From contig CM020506.1 of assembly GCA_009823395.1 (NCBI GenBank), positions 3,430,501 to 3,494,500 on the forward strand: a DNA stretch of 64,000 nucleotides. Reading direction: 5' to 3'. The notes under the pieces were generated by a model that was not told where the DNA came from, did not search any database, and saw only the letters and a list, made by a program, of their open reading frames with translations. Below, in pieces: positions 1 to 10,761 of the stretch (its first letter is position 1; the number at the start of each line of letters is the position of its first letter). Source of the DNA: Thamnaconus septentrionalis. Taxonomy: Eukaryota; Chordata; Actinopteri; Tetraodontiformes; Monacanthidae. The translations under genes and the position numbers were made by a program.

Positions 1-47
1 GGCAACAACAATTTGTGACTTGATGAGAACCACTGGGCGACTCTTAC

Positions 48-3000
48 CTCGTCAAACTCTTCGTTGAAGCCATATGGCTTGGAGATAGCTTCTGAAATCT
101 CAAGAGCCAGATCCTGTTGTTCTGCGATTTCAGCCATCAGGTCGTCAACGTTGTCCACGCCCCTGGAGAGCAGACAGAGGTTATTAAACTCCTTAATGTG
201 GTGAATACATCAATGAGGACTCACCAAAGAAAAGCTTTGGAACATCACTCATTAGAGTTTTGCAATGCATACATTATGTTTGGCCTGCACGTGTTAAAGT
301 GAAACTCCAAACAAAACAATCAAACCATTTTGAAAGGCCTCACTTACACTTTTTCATGCTCATGCTTCATTGCTTTAGCAGCCATGCCCATATTTTTGAG
401 GACTTCAGTGTTGGTGTTGGCGTTCTCCAGTGCTTCCCTCTGGTACTCAATGGTGGACAGAGTGCCGTCGATCTGACCCAGTTGTTTCTCATAGCGCTTT
501 TTCCTCTTCAGGGCCAGCAGAGCGGCTGCACGCCAAGAGAAATAACAGCATTTGGTAAATTTAGGAGTCAAAGGCAAATCCCGGAGTTCGCCAACCTGGT
601 GAAAACTTCTAATGTTCTCGTCATACACACTTTCAGTTGCTTACGTGGCTTTTCATCGAGTTGGAGGTGTAAGAAGGGTTTCATATTTGAGCCCTGCTGG
701 TCACAGGCATCAAGTGATTTGACCGAGAACAGATCAAGAGCAGGAGGTACCATGACCATGTTAGATAAACTGCCTTAAGCTATTGTCACGATAAGAGACA
801 GACTTTGTAATACTGATAAGAATTACAATGAAAAAAAATCTCAGGACACAAGACTTCCACCAATGTAACCTTGATCAACTCTACTGTCCTATGCTGGCGA
901 TTTTATCTGCAGCTGTCTCAGAAACAGTGACTGGATGTCCAATGCTTGTACTCAGAATGTTTGGAGAGATGAACTAATTGAACAAACTAATAAAAATGTT
1001 TAAACATATATAAATGCAACAAGAACCATATTAGGGCCAGTTAGAGATATTAGTCAATTTCCCATCACAAAGTAAAGCTACTCTTGTGAAAATGGCCCCA
1101 AACATAAAGAAATACATTGGCAAGACACCATAAAATGGCTGTAATACAGTTTAGAAGTAGTGATTACAAACTGGAAAGAAAATCGCAGGTGGCAACGCCA
1201 AAAAGGGGGCACACTGGAAAGCACGCAAACACTAATGCAACAGTACAGTAGCTGGAAGAAATGCTGTATGCAAAAATGCTCTTCGAGTATGCCATCAGGT
1301 AAATATTGTCATGTAGCTGTAGGCTTGTATATCCTCAGAGAGTGACAAAGCTGAAGCTAATGTTACATGATCTTAAGTTTATTGTGATCTAGGAAAGAGT
1401 TTGAAGAGCAGAAATAAATCATAATACGCACCTTCCTTGCAAATTACAGTAGTTTTTATACGCAACAATTTATTCGAGTGTAAGGGTTGAATGTGTTTCA
1501 GGATTTTATTTTTTCCTTTCTTTCAAACATACACTTTGACTACTGTACATTTTATCTCGCGAGACAGGAGGCGGCCAACAGCAGACCGTCCCAGTTTCAT
1601 CAGATTATATCTGCGCCAGCCCCATTTTTTATTTTGAACCGATAACATCATTACCTGACATTGACAAAACATGATCAGATTATACAGACTGTGCTGCTGC
1701 TGCGCTCAGAGCTTCCTCGGCCGTATCACACGGTCACATCTGTGACAATCTCTTTTCCTCATCCCAGACTCTTTTTCTCCTAACTAAACTTTTCCCTGAA
1801 AACTGTAGCGGTGATGGATTACACGCAGTACGCTACACTCTGTGACGTATTGTAGCTATAAAATATTACGGCTTCCAGTAAGTATGCATAGGCTACGCCT
1901 TGGTTAAAATGAGCTCCCCCAAAAAAAAAAAAAAAAAAAAAAAAACAAAAACATTAAAAATAGAAACATTTCAAAGGCAGGAGAAACAAAACATTCTGAA
2001 CACTGTTTTGTAGCACTCAACGACAGAGTATTAGCGCCGCTAAGAGGGAAATATATACATACATGTTTTGAATTACAAGGTTAAAGTCAGTCATAATGTT
2101 AGAAAAGTTGAAATATTGTAGGAATAGATTTGTAAAAATGAAAATAAAATCAAAACTTTGTAATATGAGAATAAAGTTGTTTGTATGAGAAGCACCAACA
2201 GGAGTTACTGGCATGACATCCAAATACATTGCTGTAAACTAAACTGTAAAATAAATACTAACTGACGCAAACAAACAAAACAAAGTATTTCCTTTCTTTG
2301 AGTTAAATATTTGCCCTACCTGACTGTGAAAATACAGCTTCTACCTCTCTACTAAGTGGAATACTGGGAACAGTGGGACTTCATCAGAGAGAGGGACACA
2401 GGAGCAGCGTTATGTTGACAATCCGGTTTTCGGAAATAAAACTGTTCACTGGGTGCGGGAAGGGTTTTTAAAAACCAGTTTTAAATGGACTCCACAGCTC
2501 GTGTTGGCATTACGTAATGTTTACCATAAGCTCTGCGATTGCCTCAAAGATCTCTCAGCAATCACAGCATGGCACCATTTCATGTAATGTCAGGCACAGA
2601 TTTGCCAACAAAACCGCAACATTTCGGAAAAAAATAAATAAATAAATAAAAAACACAAAACAAAACACATTTATAACAGCAGACCGATTTGCTGCCACTT
2701 TATATTTCAAATTCAGCATGTCAACTGCTGCTTTAAATTATAATGTACCCAGCTGCTGCATGCAAGGTTGTTTTTGCAAGTGTTTGTTAACATTTAGGAA
2801 AGTTGTTTTCCTGCTCTGAGTATTAGATGTTTACATACCTTTACAGTATGAAATAAAATAAAACATATTACGGCAAACGTGTTAAAAACTTTACAATGTC
2901 AGAATTTTGATTTTGAATTTTAATTGATATTCAGATAACGGAAGCTGCCCAGAAATTAAAGAATGGCATGTTGTAACACTTGATACAATTAAACAGGTAT

Positions 3001-3805
3001 TAAAGACGACTTGATAAGTCAAGCCGGCATGAGGAAGCAGACTGGTTCAGGACAGACTTCATCGAGAGAACACGTGACCCTGATTTAGCCTCTCAAAATG
3101 TTCGCTAGTCGTTTTTACATTTTACATAACAGGCCTAACTAGCTGGAAACATTCGTGAAATTAAAGATTGTCTGAAGCCTGAGGACGGATTGTGTGTTCG
3201 TTAATTAGAAAACGAATTCGCAACGACAACGATGGTGTTTATTGACGTTAAAATCGTTTTCTTTAGCAAATATCTCGTGTCATTCCGACCGACTTATCGA
3301 GACTTCCTGGTTTCTTACGTCACGTTTAAAAACCACGAGTCAACTTTTCCTTCCAGTGGTTTTAGTTTCCTTTTTTATACAGTCCCCGTCGTTTATTTAG
3401 CTTCTGTCTGAACATACAAACTTGTCATTTAAACGACAAACCAGTGTCTGCCTAAAAGACGGTGTTTAAAAACATGGAGTCTTGTGCGAGTGGGGAGGGA
3501 GAGGTCGGCGAGGCTGCCTGACAAGTGGCAACTTCTCGGCTAGCCTGCGGCTAACAACAAAACTACTCAGCTCGCACGACTTAACAGCACCAAACACGCA
3601 TTTTAAGGGATTTTCTCTCACCTCGTTTGTTTTTCATGCCATTCTTCTTTGCCGTTATGATCTCCTGCTCGATTTTCTTTTCTAGAAAATCCTGCTTTTT
3701 CGTCAACATTTCCTCGGTTTCCCTCAAACGCTGGATAGCCTCTTGGGTCGACGGCGCTTTCCCACTCTTAGCCCCGCCGCCAAGCATCTTGAGAAACCGC
3801 GACAT
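48..3805 (-). CDS. chmp4b: CHMP4-family ESCRT-III subunit (charged multivesicular body protein 4b-like), 5' three exons, partial
   Basis: Coding exons on the minus strand are 3805-3622, 525-348 and 162-48; all junctions are GT-AG and phases 1, 2 and 0 join cleanly to give 159 residues. CHMP4 polymerises on endosomal, midbody and nuclear-envelope membranes as the main ESCRT-III filament subunit for multivesicular body sorting, abscission and membrane repair. Exon 1 encodes the N-terminal region and first helix (MSRFLKMLGGG, then QEAIQRLRETEEMLTKKQ). Exon 2 carries the hallmark basic helix ALKRKKRYEKQLGQIDGTLS and EALENANTNTEVLKNMG. Exon 3 carries DDLMAEIAEQQDLALEISEA and ends in FNEEFDE. The acidic linker and the C-terminal ALIX-binding helix and VPS4-binding motif lie beyond the left edge. 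ATG 3805 was chosen because it gives the family N-terminus. Paralogue 4b rather than 4c is inferred from the ISKP motif and general similarity, so the a/b/c assignment is uncertain. Intron 1 is about 3.1 kb. Confidence 0.93.
526..3621 (-). other. chmp4b intron 1
   Basis: This 3.1 kb intron is AT-rich. It contains an A-tract at about 1920-1945 and a short AAAT repeat near 2631-2652. I see no further coding exon, RNA gene or clear transposon end in it. Open frames here are short and start at non-ATG codons. Confidence 0.7.
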
Positions 3806-3905
3806 TTTGACTCTTCGATACACACGATGGCTACCGAATGTTGGCTAAAAACGACCACGGTTGCCCTACGACACCGATTAATTGAATGTTAAATTCGCAA
3901 CGATC

Positions 3906-4030
3906 GTCTTCCTCGTTAATGAACGCGGCCAACCTGGGAGGCTACCCCTGCTGTTGTTGTTGTTCCGTTCTCTTCCGCTTTTTCACACAGGCCCCGTGAT
4001 GTCATTACGTCAGTACGTGACTCATGCGTG
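3906..4030 (-). promoter_or_regulatory. chmp4b: chmp4b core promoter region with CRE/AP-1 cluster
   Basis: Just upstream of the chmp4b ATG lie several ETS-like TTCCG cores (about 3960-3980), TGATGTCA at 3997-4004, a CRE-like TTACGTCA at 4005-4012 and a perfect AP-1 site TGACTCA at 4018-4024. There is no TATA box. The arrangement suits a TATA-less housekeeping promoter responsive to CREB/ATF and AP-1. The site matches are visible in the sequence; activity is inferred. Confidence 0.45.
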
Positions 4031-4513
4031 ATGCATATTTTCCTTTCGCTAGATATTTTTTGTATTTTTATTTCTGATTATTTTAAAGTCACAAATTGAA
4101 ATTTGTCACATTTACCATAACAGTCAGCTCTTAACTTACTTGCGATGTCTTACAACCATATTGCTTTCTTAAAATATACGTTCACATCATATATTAAAGC
4201 TCACAACATGACGTCATCCATGACTTAGCCTGAACACAGAAGATAAAAGTTAAAGCTCAGCGTAAGAGGACCAAAAGTTGTGGATGAGAAGAAAAAACAA
4301 TGGGGGAAATTATCCCTACATTGGAATCAGATCATTTTAACAATTGGGAAAATATGGGTGGGAAAGTTTTTTTTCCCTCAATTTTTCAATGCTGAGGAAA
4401 AAAGAAATGGTTGGAACGTATAAACAGGTTTGAAAGTAAAGATACTCTCGGCTAAACTGTACAATTTTTAACTGTACAATGCTGCATCAACAGTGTAGTA
4501 ACTAAATAGATTT

Positions 4514-4571
4514 AAATGTAAACATTACATGTTTACATTTGTTATGTGGCAAAACATATGTTTTGCCACAT
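4514..4571. repeat. two adjacent palindromes in the chmp4b-cimip1 intergenic region
   Basis: The first has 12-bp arms at 4514-4525 and 4529-4540 around a 3-base loop (arm AAATGTAAACAT). Three bases later a perfect 28-bp palindrome runs 4544-4571 (half-site ATGTGGCAAAACAT). Both are visible by direct reading. They lie just 3' of cimip1 and overlap its candidate poly(A) signal. Confidence 0.8.
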
Positions 4572-4577
4572 TTTATT
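4572..4577 (-). terminator. cimip1: candidate poly(A) signal of cimip1
   Basis: TTTATT on the plus strand reads AATAAA on the minus strand, about 410 bases beyond the cimip1 stop and directly abutting the 28-bp palindrome. It is the first canonical signal I noted downstream; use is inferred. Confidence 0.4.
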
Positions 4578-4985
4578 TTTTTTAAAAAATGGAATGATAC
4601 AAGATTTGCTGACATACAATATGAATAAGAGGTTAATTTGTGTTTTTTGTATTTTTTACTAAAAAAAAAAACAACCTTCTAAATAGATGATAATACACAT
4701 CAGATCAGATCAACACAAGGAAAATTGAGCGATTATTGCATTGCAGCTGCATCAAGAGATTAAAAGGGTAGAACAATAGGCGTACATTCCTTTTTACTCT
4801 CAATTACATCAGGCTTCCACTTTTCAAAGTATGACTTCAGACGTAGCAACAAGGCCGACACAATTATGGAAGCGTTCACAAATCACTTTTCGTGCTAATG
4901 GTTGATCTTGTTCATGTGTATCTTGACATGTCACACTGGACACCACTGTCTGTGTTTCAGCTTCACATTCAGGTTTTCACAGGAG

Positions 4986-5942
4986 TCAGATGCAAGCGTT
5001 GGCGGGCCAGTCCAGCTCCTTCAGAAAACTCCTCCTCCCATAATGCACTCTGCCATACTTTTCCAATGGAAGACCTGAGCGCCAGCCAATCAGAGCCTGT
5101 GTTGTTTGAGGGACAGGAGGTGAGGGGGGCGTCTGTGGGAGAGACATGGACAGTGTCAGACAGACAGAGATACAAAAGTGGGTTGGTGGATGGATGGATG
5201 GATGGATGGATGGATAGATAGATAGATAGATAGATACCTTAGTGTCCTTTTCTCCTGTAGAAGGATGTATTGCCAAATATTGTGGATGACCCTCTCCAAC
5301 CTTTTCCTTCAGGGTCACGCTCTCTTTGTTATACTGAAAAATAAAACATTGTTTGAATGGGAAAATACAAACAACCGCTAACCTCAGGATAATTTTATTG
5401 GAATTTGGAATTTGTTGATTTGAAACATTTGCAGAGGCAAACAGGCAGTTCGGCTAATCACACTGATTGTGGGATATGAATTCATAGCTGAAGCTTTTGT
5501 GACATTATGGCTATGGATATAATGCCGTTTGTAAAAAAGATGTCCCAGCGCTTTCCTACAACTTAATGTTGAACATACAAACTGGGCCTTTAAATCTACA
5601 CTTGTATACCGTCGCAGATGATATGGATTGATAAACAGTTACTATTGCTTGAACTTAAACAGCAGGATCATGTGTGCTTGCATGTTTACCTCCTTGTAGG
5701 CTTCAACCAGGAAGCCCCACTTCTTGGGCCAGACTTCAGCCGAATCCTTCTCGCTGTTAACATGGGCCTTCCTACACATAAGCAGTTAGAACACAGGCTC
5801 GATAATGATACCTTTGATATAATTAGTTGAGAGGTTTTTGTTTTTTTTTTGCAAAGAGAGGTTGGGGGATAAAAGAGATTTACCAGATTTCATCCTGATG
5901 AACAAAGTTGACAGGTTCAGATGTTCTCTGCAGGTCCGCCAT
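4986..5942 (-). CDS. cimip1: ciliary microtubule inner protein 1 (C20orf85 homologue), complete, four exons
   Basis: Minus-strand exons are 5942-5884, 5771-5690, 5333-5238 and 5132-4986 (TGA at 4986-4988); phases 2, 0 and 0 join to give 127 residues, against 137 in human C20orf85 as I remember it. The family consists of microtubule inner proteins bound inside the doublet lumen of motile cilia. Recognisable blocks are QDEIWK near residues 16-21, WPKKWGFL near 34-41 (human WPQNWGFL), and the signature [18 protein letters not shown] in exon 4, nearly identical to the human protein. The C-terminus [11 protein letters not shown] matches human RELCWPKQGVH in position. There is no signal peptide or membrane segment. 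ATG 5942 gives [10 protein letters not shown] and precedes the conserved block at the expected distance. Intron 3 is only 105 bp and half of it is a tetranucleotide repeat starting at the splice donor. Confidence 0.93.
5187..5235. repeat. (TGGA)7 plus (TAGA)n microsatellite in cimip1 intron 3
   Basis: Seven TGGA units are followed by about five TAGA units. On the transcribed strand the tract begins immediately at the 5' splice site, so the donor is GTATCT followed by ATCT repeats. It fills about half of the 105-bp intron. Confidence 0.9.
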
Positions 5943-6018
5943 CTGTCTTGGACCAGTACCTGTGTGAGTGTGTGTATAGTCTAATGTTTCACCTGTGTGT
6001 GAGTCACACTGGCTGACC

Positions 6019-6025
6019 TGTTTAC
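6019..6025 (-). promoter_or_regulatory. cimip1: forkhead (FOXJ1-type) site upstream of cimip1
   Basis: TGTTTAC on the plus strand reads GTAAACA on the minus strand, a forkhead consensus about 75 bases upstream of the cimip1 ATG. FOXJ1 drives motile-cilia genes in vertebrates, so the location fits. A 7-base match is weak evidence on its own. Confidence 0.4.
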
Positions 6026-6773
6026 CGTGGTCATGGAGATGGAGTTCCCTGACACATACATCTCTGGTGTAACTGGTAGCGGCTGGATGGAAAACTGAAG
6101 TCTTCTTTGTTCAAAATGCATTAGAAGCATATTGTGACATATTTCACCAAGTGAAATTCAGCCTTTTTTTTTTTTTTTTGGAAGGGATGTTTAAACAGTG
6201 GTCAAAGGTAACTTCTGGCATTAAGTTGTATGGATGCACACATAAACACTCTCTAGCCATTTTCTGCTTGGACCCACATTTGTCTATAATTACACTCCTA
6301 CTCACTCAGAATGTCCACTTTTCCAAACCATTCCCAAACATCCAAAGGTTCTGTGAGCCTTAAAGATGCTTATGCGTGAAATCCCATCTGTCCATGAAAA
6401 ATCAGACCAGCTCATCTGGCACCAACAACTGCATTGCTTTCAACGTGAGTTAAATGTTATGCTTTGAATGATGTGTCTAATATATAAATGCATTGAGTTG
6501 CTGCCATGTGATTGGCTGATTAGACATCTGGGTTCAGGTGCAGGTGAACAGGTGTAATAGATAAAGTGAGTGGCAAGCAGCTGCTCAATATAGTGTCAGA
6601 AATGCAGCACTAAGTTGTAGTATTTAAACCATACACTAGGTGGCCCTGTAACCAAAGGCATCCAAGCTACCTGCATAACCCACGAGACCCCCAGAAAGCC
6701 TCTAAGCAAAATTTTAAGGGGGTCTCATATTTATTTTCGAAAAGGCTTAAAAAAAGATATATTATTGTCACTA

Positions 6774-6776
<3 letters not shown>

Positions 6777-6858
<82 letters not shown>
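6777..6858. repeat. (AT)41 microsatellite
   Basis: An uninterrupted 82-bp AT dinucleotide run in the cimip1-pck1 intergenic region. It is self-complementary and can extrude as a cruciform. Overlapping Tyr-Ile open frames are artefacts of the repeat. Confidence 0.98.
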
Positions 6859-6860
<2 letters not shown>

Positions 6861-7879
6861 CCAAGCAGAAGCAGAGCCAACTGATCCTGTGCCCCCCGTC
6901 CTCCGCCACCACCCCCGCCACCAAATATTCATGGGTATTTCACACACTGGTTGGGATGTTTTGAGAAAACAAAACTGGAGCCATAATCCAGTCCAGGCCA
7001 ATAAAGATAAACTAACGCACCAAAATAACAATAGTTCATTACAAACCAAATCCACACATTATAAAAAAGGCTCTGTCATCTTTCTGACCCTGAATGCAGG
7101 GTGAAGCTGAACTGATTTATGATGATGATTACTAAAAGCAATTAGTAAATGATAATAATCAGGATTTTGCCTGTTGAAAAGTAGTGTTGGTCATTGTGCC
7201 AACCATCTTATCCAGCTATAGAAGAAACATTTGTTGGGCTCCAACCAAACCAAGTCTGTCTAGTCCAACTCCTTTTGTCAGTCACAGTGACGTAACACTA
7301 TTTTTTGTTTAGCAGCTGAATCATGATTACCTGAAGTTGCATCAATTGAAAAATGCAGGAACAAGGTGGAGCACTGCGATCGTATGATATGAGTGCCTGG
7401 TTACATGTTGTCTGGCAAACGACGTGGTATAATCAACACATCAGCCTGAAATGAGTCGCTGCTACTGACAGATGGAGTTAATGACTCTGACGTTCACCAC
7501 AGTGAAATGTTGGAGTAATTAACTCTGGCTCCTGGTTCACATGGTGCAACATAGTTCCTGACAAAGTAAAGTTCTGAGCACAATATTCACTTATTGTCGC
7601 TGGCTCTTCCTTCTACCATATCACGTGTGACAGGTTTCTGGTCTGGCAGCACAATAAGGCCACGTACAGATTTAAAGATATGGGAAGCGATGTTTGTTTT
7701 TGTGCTAAGCTGAACTTTTGTGAGGCCGGATCCACAGAAATGTTCCATTTTCTGGATTTTGTCATGTGGTGTCAACCACATGTTTAGGGATTCGTGTAGT
7801 GGAAAATGGAAAGGCAAGCAAAACAAAGCAAAAGGACAAAACATTTGAATTACATCCAAACATCCAAACATTTTAAACA

Positions 7880-8124
7880 TTTTACACTATCTTTTAGTCA
7901 TATGCTCTTTATTTTTATTTCATCTTAACTGTTAAAATTTGCACTTGGCACTATGCCAATTTCTTCTGTTAGCTACTTAATTTTCTATTGTTTTTATTTT
8001 TACTTAGTTAGTTGCATGCTTCTATATTTTATGTACATTTCTTAAGTTGACTGGAATCCTTTTACGAAAAGAATTTCCTTCGGGATAAATAAAAGTATTT
8101 CTGATTCTGATTCTGATTCTGAAT
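7880..8124 (+). mobile_element. 5'-truncated LINE 3' end with (TTCTGA)n tail
   Basis: The stretch ends in AATTTCCTTCGGGATAAATA and then GTATTTCTGATTCTGATTCTGA, the typical 3' end of non-LTR retrotransposons in fish genomes (a conserved GGGAT(T/A)AATAAA end followed by a short tandem tail). No reverse transcriptase coding remains. The upstream boundary is uncertain. Confidence 0.6.
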
Positions 8125-9765
8125 TTAATTAGAACACGCACCAGGAACAAGGTAAAATTGCCAGTCCATTTTCTTCATGACTTTTCCTCAAACATTTCAT
8201 GAGTAACAAAAACGCTGGTCTTTGAACCTGTGAGAGTGATATCTGTTTTTTTTCTACCTGCCAAATACTTTAAATTCCGTTTGGGGCTTTATTACCTGCT
8301 GAGGGGAGAAACCAGGTGGAAATACATGTGTCACACCCATCCTACCAAGTGTCATTAGTTCGAATGCCGTCAAAGCTGGAATCTAAAACAGCCACGCGGA
8401 CTTCTTTCTTTCTTTTTATTGACGTCATGAATCAGACAACAACAATTAAAAATCTGAATAATAAAAATGAATTTTCAACAGGTCAGCACGAGGTCCACAT
8501 ACTGTGTTATACTTTTTGATGACTGATAAGCCAGGCTCTTAGCTGTTATTAGACTGATATGGCACTTTCTTTTTTCAAGCAGTCTATGGATATAGATGAT
8601 AAGAGGATTTGAGGAACTGGGTGGTATAGCACTTATTTAAAGCAATAGCAGCTAACATTCAAAAACATTCATGAGCATGATGTCTGAATCATGTCTGCAT
8701 TGATTATTACATTATATTGTGTTAGTCATTTACCTTTAAGCAGTTTTTTTTTAAAATAATAAACACTTAAACGCATTTCTTCTCAACAACCTTTCCACTT
8801 GTTTTCCACTTTTATCTGCTGTTCTTGCCCATATCAAGTCTTTAAATCCCAGAGCTTGATTTTTACACTGACAAGGACAACTTAAAGATTCCTCAAGCGT
8901 GTTTTGTAACTGCCAACAGAGTACCACCTAACAGCGCTGTTCATAAAACACTGGAGCTCAGGGTTTTACATAAGGGCCAGTTTTCCTCTTCCTCCCAGCT
9001 CCTCTTCCTCTGCAGCGTTTGTTGTTGTCTCACAGTCAAGCAATCAGCAATAGATAATACATCAGTCACCTGCAGCCGTGTCAAATGCATTAGCTCCCCC
9101 TTCTTCAGCAAAATGCTTCCACCTCGAGCTTGTCTTCTAATCGTCAAAACTGTCAAAGGTAGTAAGTCAGGTCTGCGGTCATGCCAGAAACTACTTGTAC
9201 CATCGCAAACACTCAAAGGCTTTCCACATTCCAACAAATGCCATTGAATCAGCTCACTTGAACCCCAAACAATCTCTTGAACCTACTCAGCCTCCCTGGC
9301 TGATCTAAAACGCATGCATATTCTGAAGCAATACGGAAGGACAAAAAAATGTGAAATCATAAAATTAAAGCTTCATGGCCCCAACCAAAAATACTGATTT
9401 GGTAAAACAATTCCGTTTTGTCAGTGTCTCCTTACTAAGTAGATTTTGGGTGTTATTGACCTTTGCCATGTCGTGTTTTTCAGAAAACAATCAAGCCTCA
9501 ATAGTCACAGAAACTATTTTTCATGTGCATTTAAAGTAAAGCACTTTGGCCACTGACACCTGTCACTTGTGCAGTTCTTCCAGAATTTCTGCAGTTGCTG
9601 GATGGAACCTGATAGCACTCGTCACGCTACGGTGCTTTCACATGCGCTGTGCAAGCACATGCTTTACCTTGCTGGACTTCTGGCTGCACAAAGGCGAGCC
9701 CCTGTCTGTCAGCCAATAGAAAGTAGGCCAGCCAAGGTGCTGCCCATGTCACACACCTGCCTGAG

Positions 9766-9803
9766 GGTATGTGTGTGTCTGTGTGTGTGTGTGTGTGTGT
9801 GTG
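9766..9803. repeat. (GT)n microsatellite
   Basis: A GT run with one TCT interruption, about 630 bp upstream of the pck1 TATA box. Confidence 0.9.
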
Positions 9804-10227
9804 AACTTTGAACTTCATATTACCACTGTAATGTGGGTCAAGGTTCACCAGCAATTGCATGGGGAATAGAGGTGTCCAGAGAACCACCACAGTGAGAAAG
9901 AGAAGAAAAAAAGAGTAAAATGGAAGAAAAAAATTTCAGTGACAATCGCTGTTCTGTCATCTGACCGAGAAAGAAACAACAAAAACTCTTTTGCGCTTGA
10001 TAGAAAAGGTGTGCGCAGACTGATTTTTTTTTCACATTGCTTCATCTGTGTTACATGAACTTTGGAGTGAATGAACTGGCCATCTCAGTGGCCAAGTGCA
10101 CCCATAAATGACCGCTCCGGCGTTCTCTCTTTCTGTGATAGTGGCACTGTGACGCTGACTGACTGTCCTTTGGGAGACGAGCCAAGTTCCAGCTGTCATC
10201 GTGCAGGCCCAGGGCAGAGAGAACCGG

Positions 10228-10235
10228 TTACGTGA
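10228..10235 (+). promoter_or_regulatory. pck1: cAMP-response-like element of pck1
   Basis: TTACGTGA lies about 175 bases upstream of the TATA box. It is one base from the TTACGTCA element that mediates glucagon/cAMP induction in the mammalian PCK1 promoter. A second ACGT core (CTACGTCC) follows at 10243-10250. Function is inferred from family knowledge. Confidence 0.5.
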
Positions 10236-10408
10236 GGGTATGCTACGTCCCACGGGCTGGCTTAATGATAAACACGTTGGGGGTGACACGGTGTTTCTTG
10301 GATGTGTGCGCAACAACAGGTTGCCGCAAACAGATCCGTAGACGAGTCTCCCGCCCCAAGCCTCTCCTCCTCCCTCTCATCCCCCTCCCCCTCCGGTGCG
10401 GCATCAGG

Positions 10409-10414
10409 TATAAA
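10409..10414 (+). promoter_or_regulatory. pck1: TATA box of pck1
   Basis: TATAAA sits in GGTATAAAGAG, about 30 bases before the inferred transcription start near 10440 and upstream of a well-formed non-coding exon with a GT donor. Vertebrate PCK1 promoters are TATA-containing. Confidence 0.8.
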
Positions 10415-10439
10415 GAGAGCAGTCCGTCACACCTGATGA

Positions 10440-10549
10440 TACAGCTGAAGCAAGAGGCAGAAATCGTCCTGAACTCTCTTGAAAACTGAAAGCATCTGCT
10501 GATGAGGCCACTCTGAAGACTCCTCTCTCTCTCAACGAAACAACTCAAG
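10440..10549 (+). other. pck1: pck1 non-coding exon 1 (5' UTR)
   Basis: This stretch follows the TATA box and ends at a donor (CTCAAG|GTAACC). The next acceptor, CCTCCAG|ACACTACC at 10749/10750, opens the exon holding the start codon. A non-coding first exon matches the mammalian PCK1 structure. The exact transcription start is estimated. Confidence 0.65.
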
Positions 10550-10761
10550 GTAACCTTTCTCCTTCTTGGAGTGCAATGCGAGGGCTTGAAGAAGGTCGGC
10601 ACCGCGATGCTGTCTGACTCCCTTTGGGCACAACACTAATGTTTTTCTTCTCTCTGTGTCTTCCATTCTAACCTCTCCTTCAGCCTAGCCAACCCCTTTG
10701 GCTTGCTCGCCTCGTTTCTTCTCTCCGGTCTTTCCACTCACTCCTCCAGACACTACCAACC

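Larger units (their letters stand above)
6026..10200. other. intergenic region cimip1-pck1
   Basis: Divergent intergenic region between the minus-strand cimip1 and plus-strand pck1. It holds an AT microsatellite, one LINE 3' end and a GT repeat, annotated separately. I see no splice-bounded exon with recognisable coding content. Confidence 0.6.

Noticed and set aside
260..778. 172-codon plus-strand open frame
   Set aside because: It lies antisense across chmp4b exon 2 and its flanking intron; its codons are the shadow of the conserved minus-strand exon.
6667..7055. minus-strand frames rich in Tyr-Ile
   Set aside because: They are translations of the (AT)41 microsatellite.
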